From assembly GCF_022179465.1 (NCBI RefSeq), contig NZ_BPQV01000001.1, positions 186,001 through 250,000 on the forward strand: a DNA stretch of 64,000 nt, given 5' to 3'. Below the pieces are notes generated by a model, which saw nothing but the letters and a program-made list of their open reading frames with translations, was not told where the DNA came from and made no database searches. The DNA is from Methylobacterium organophilum (GTDB lineage: Bacteria > Pseudomonadota > Alphaproteobacteria > Rhizobiales > Beijerinckiaceae). Of the stretch, positions 63,936 to 64,000 are shown piece after piece. The position numbers were made by a program, and so were the translations under genes. The first letter of the stretch is position 1; each line of letters begins with the position of its first letter.

Positions 63936-64000
63936 ATGGACGTGTTCTCGGCGCTGCAGACGGCAGTCTCGGGCCTGAAGGCCCAATCCTTCGCGCTCGA
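63936..64000 (+). CDS. flgE: Flagellar hook protein, N-terminal start only
   Basis: The first 21 codons are visible: MDVFSALQTAVSGLKAQSFAL, the conserved N-terminal helix of flagellar rod/hook proteins (heptad pattern for the coiled-coil D0 domain). The form resembles FlgE of Hyphomicrobiales; another axial protein (FlgK, FlgG) is possible with so little sequence. It lies directly behind the sigma-54 promoter, as expected for a hook gene. Continues beyond the right edge. Confidence 0.72.
   Translation, partial: MDVFSALQTAVSGLKAQSFAL

Overview
The window looks like chromosomal DNA of a Methylobacterium/Methylorubrum-type alphaproteobacterium (Hyphomicrobiales). The evidence is very high GC, tightly packed genes with many 1-4 bp stop/start overlaps, a one-locus GlgE + TreYZ glycogen/trehalose cluster, a lipid-A-type glycosyltransferase group, a BLUF protein and an RpoN-type flagellar hook promoter. 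The genus is inferred from gene content; no search was run.

Layout. 1-2.4 kb: end of a surface-polysaccharide locus (CapD-like dehydratase C-terminus, epimerase, WecA/MraY-like transferase). 2.5-11.3 kb: membrane PAS-GGDEF-EAL protein, a degenerate ferredoxin-reductase-like protein, thrB, ispH and a Kef-type antiporter. 11.4-27.4 kb: a minus-strand run treZ > malQ-treY fusion > amylase-glgE fusion > treS-maltokinase fusion > glgB. Together these enzymes would interconvert alpha-glucan, maltose-1-phosphate and trehalose. 27.7-33 kb: a small exported protein, a PhnD/C/E-like ABC transporter divergent from selD (a pairing usually read as selenium-oxyanion uptake feeding selenophosphate synthesis), then two tandem tiny secreted-peptide genes. 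33.4-43.9 kb: an orphan JetC/MukB-like SMC ATPase, moeA, a 2OG-Fe(II) oxygenase, an SbmA/BacA-like ABC exporter and a coupled terB-lrgA-lrgB set.

44.2-53.3 kb is an accessory island. It is bracketed by tRNA-Thr(CGT) and tRNA-Arg(CCG), with a decayed tyrosine integrase inside the left end, a decayed serine recombinase abutting the right end, IS630 and IS3 fragments, and an inverted partial copy of tRNA-Arg. Its intact cargo is a TetR regulator divergent from a three-subunit molybdenum hydroxylase plus an amidohydrolase, separated by a strong palindrome. This looks like an inducible catabolic unit for an unknown N-heterocycle.

53.3-64 kb: two convergent TonB-dependent receptors, a DUF2946-like protein, a Mop-type molybdopterin-binding protein, an ArnT-like / GT2 / LAB_N glycosyltransferase operon, a PNPOx-like flavoprotein, a CheY-like receiver, a BLUF protein, and the first codons of a flagellar hook gene behind a near-consensus sigma-54 promoter with two upstream palindromes.

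The most notable items are the fused GlgE/TreYZ megacluster, the paired secreted peptides sharing the AQSFTAPAGIP core, the orphan JetC-like SMC, the island operon with its TetR operator candidate, and the sigma-54/palindrome array at the right edge.
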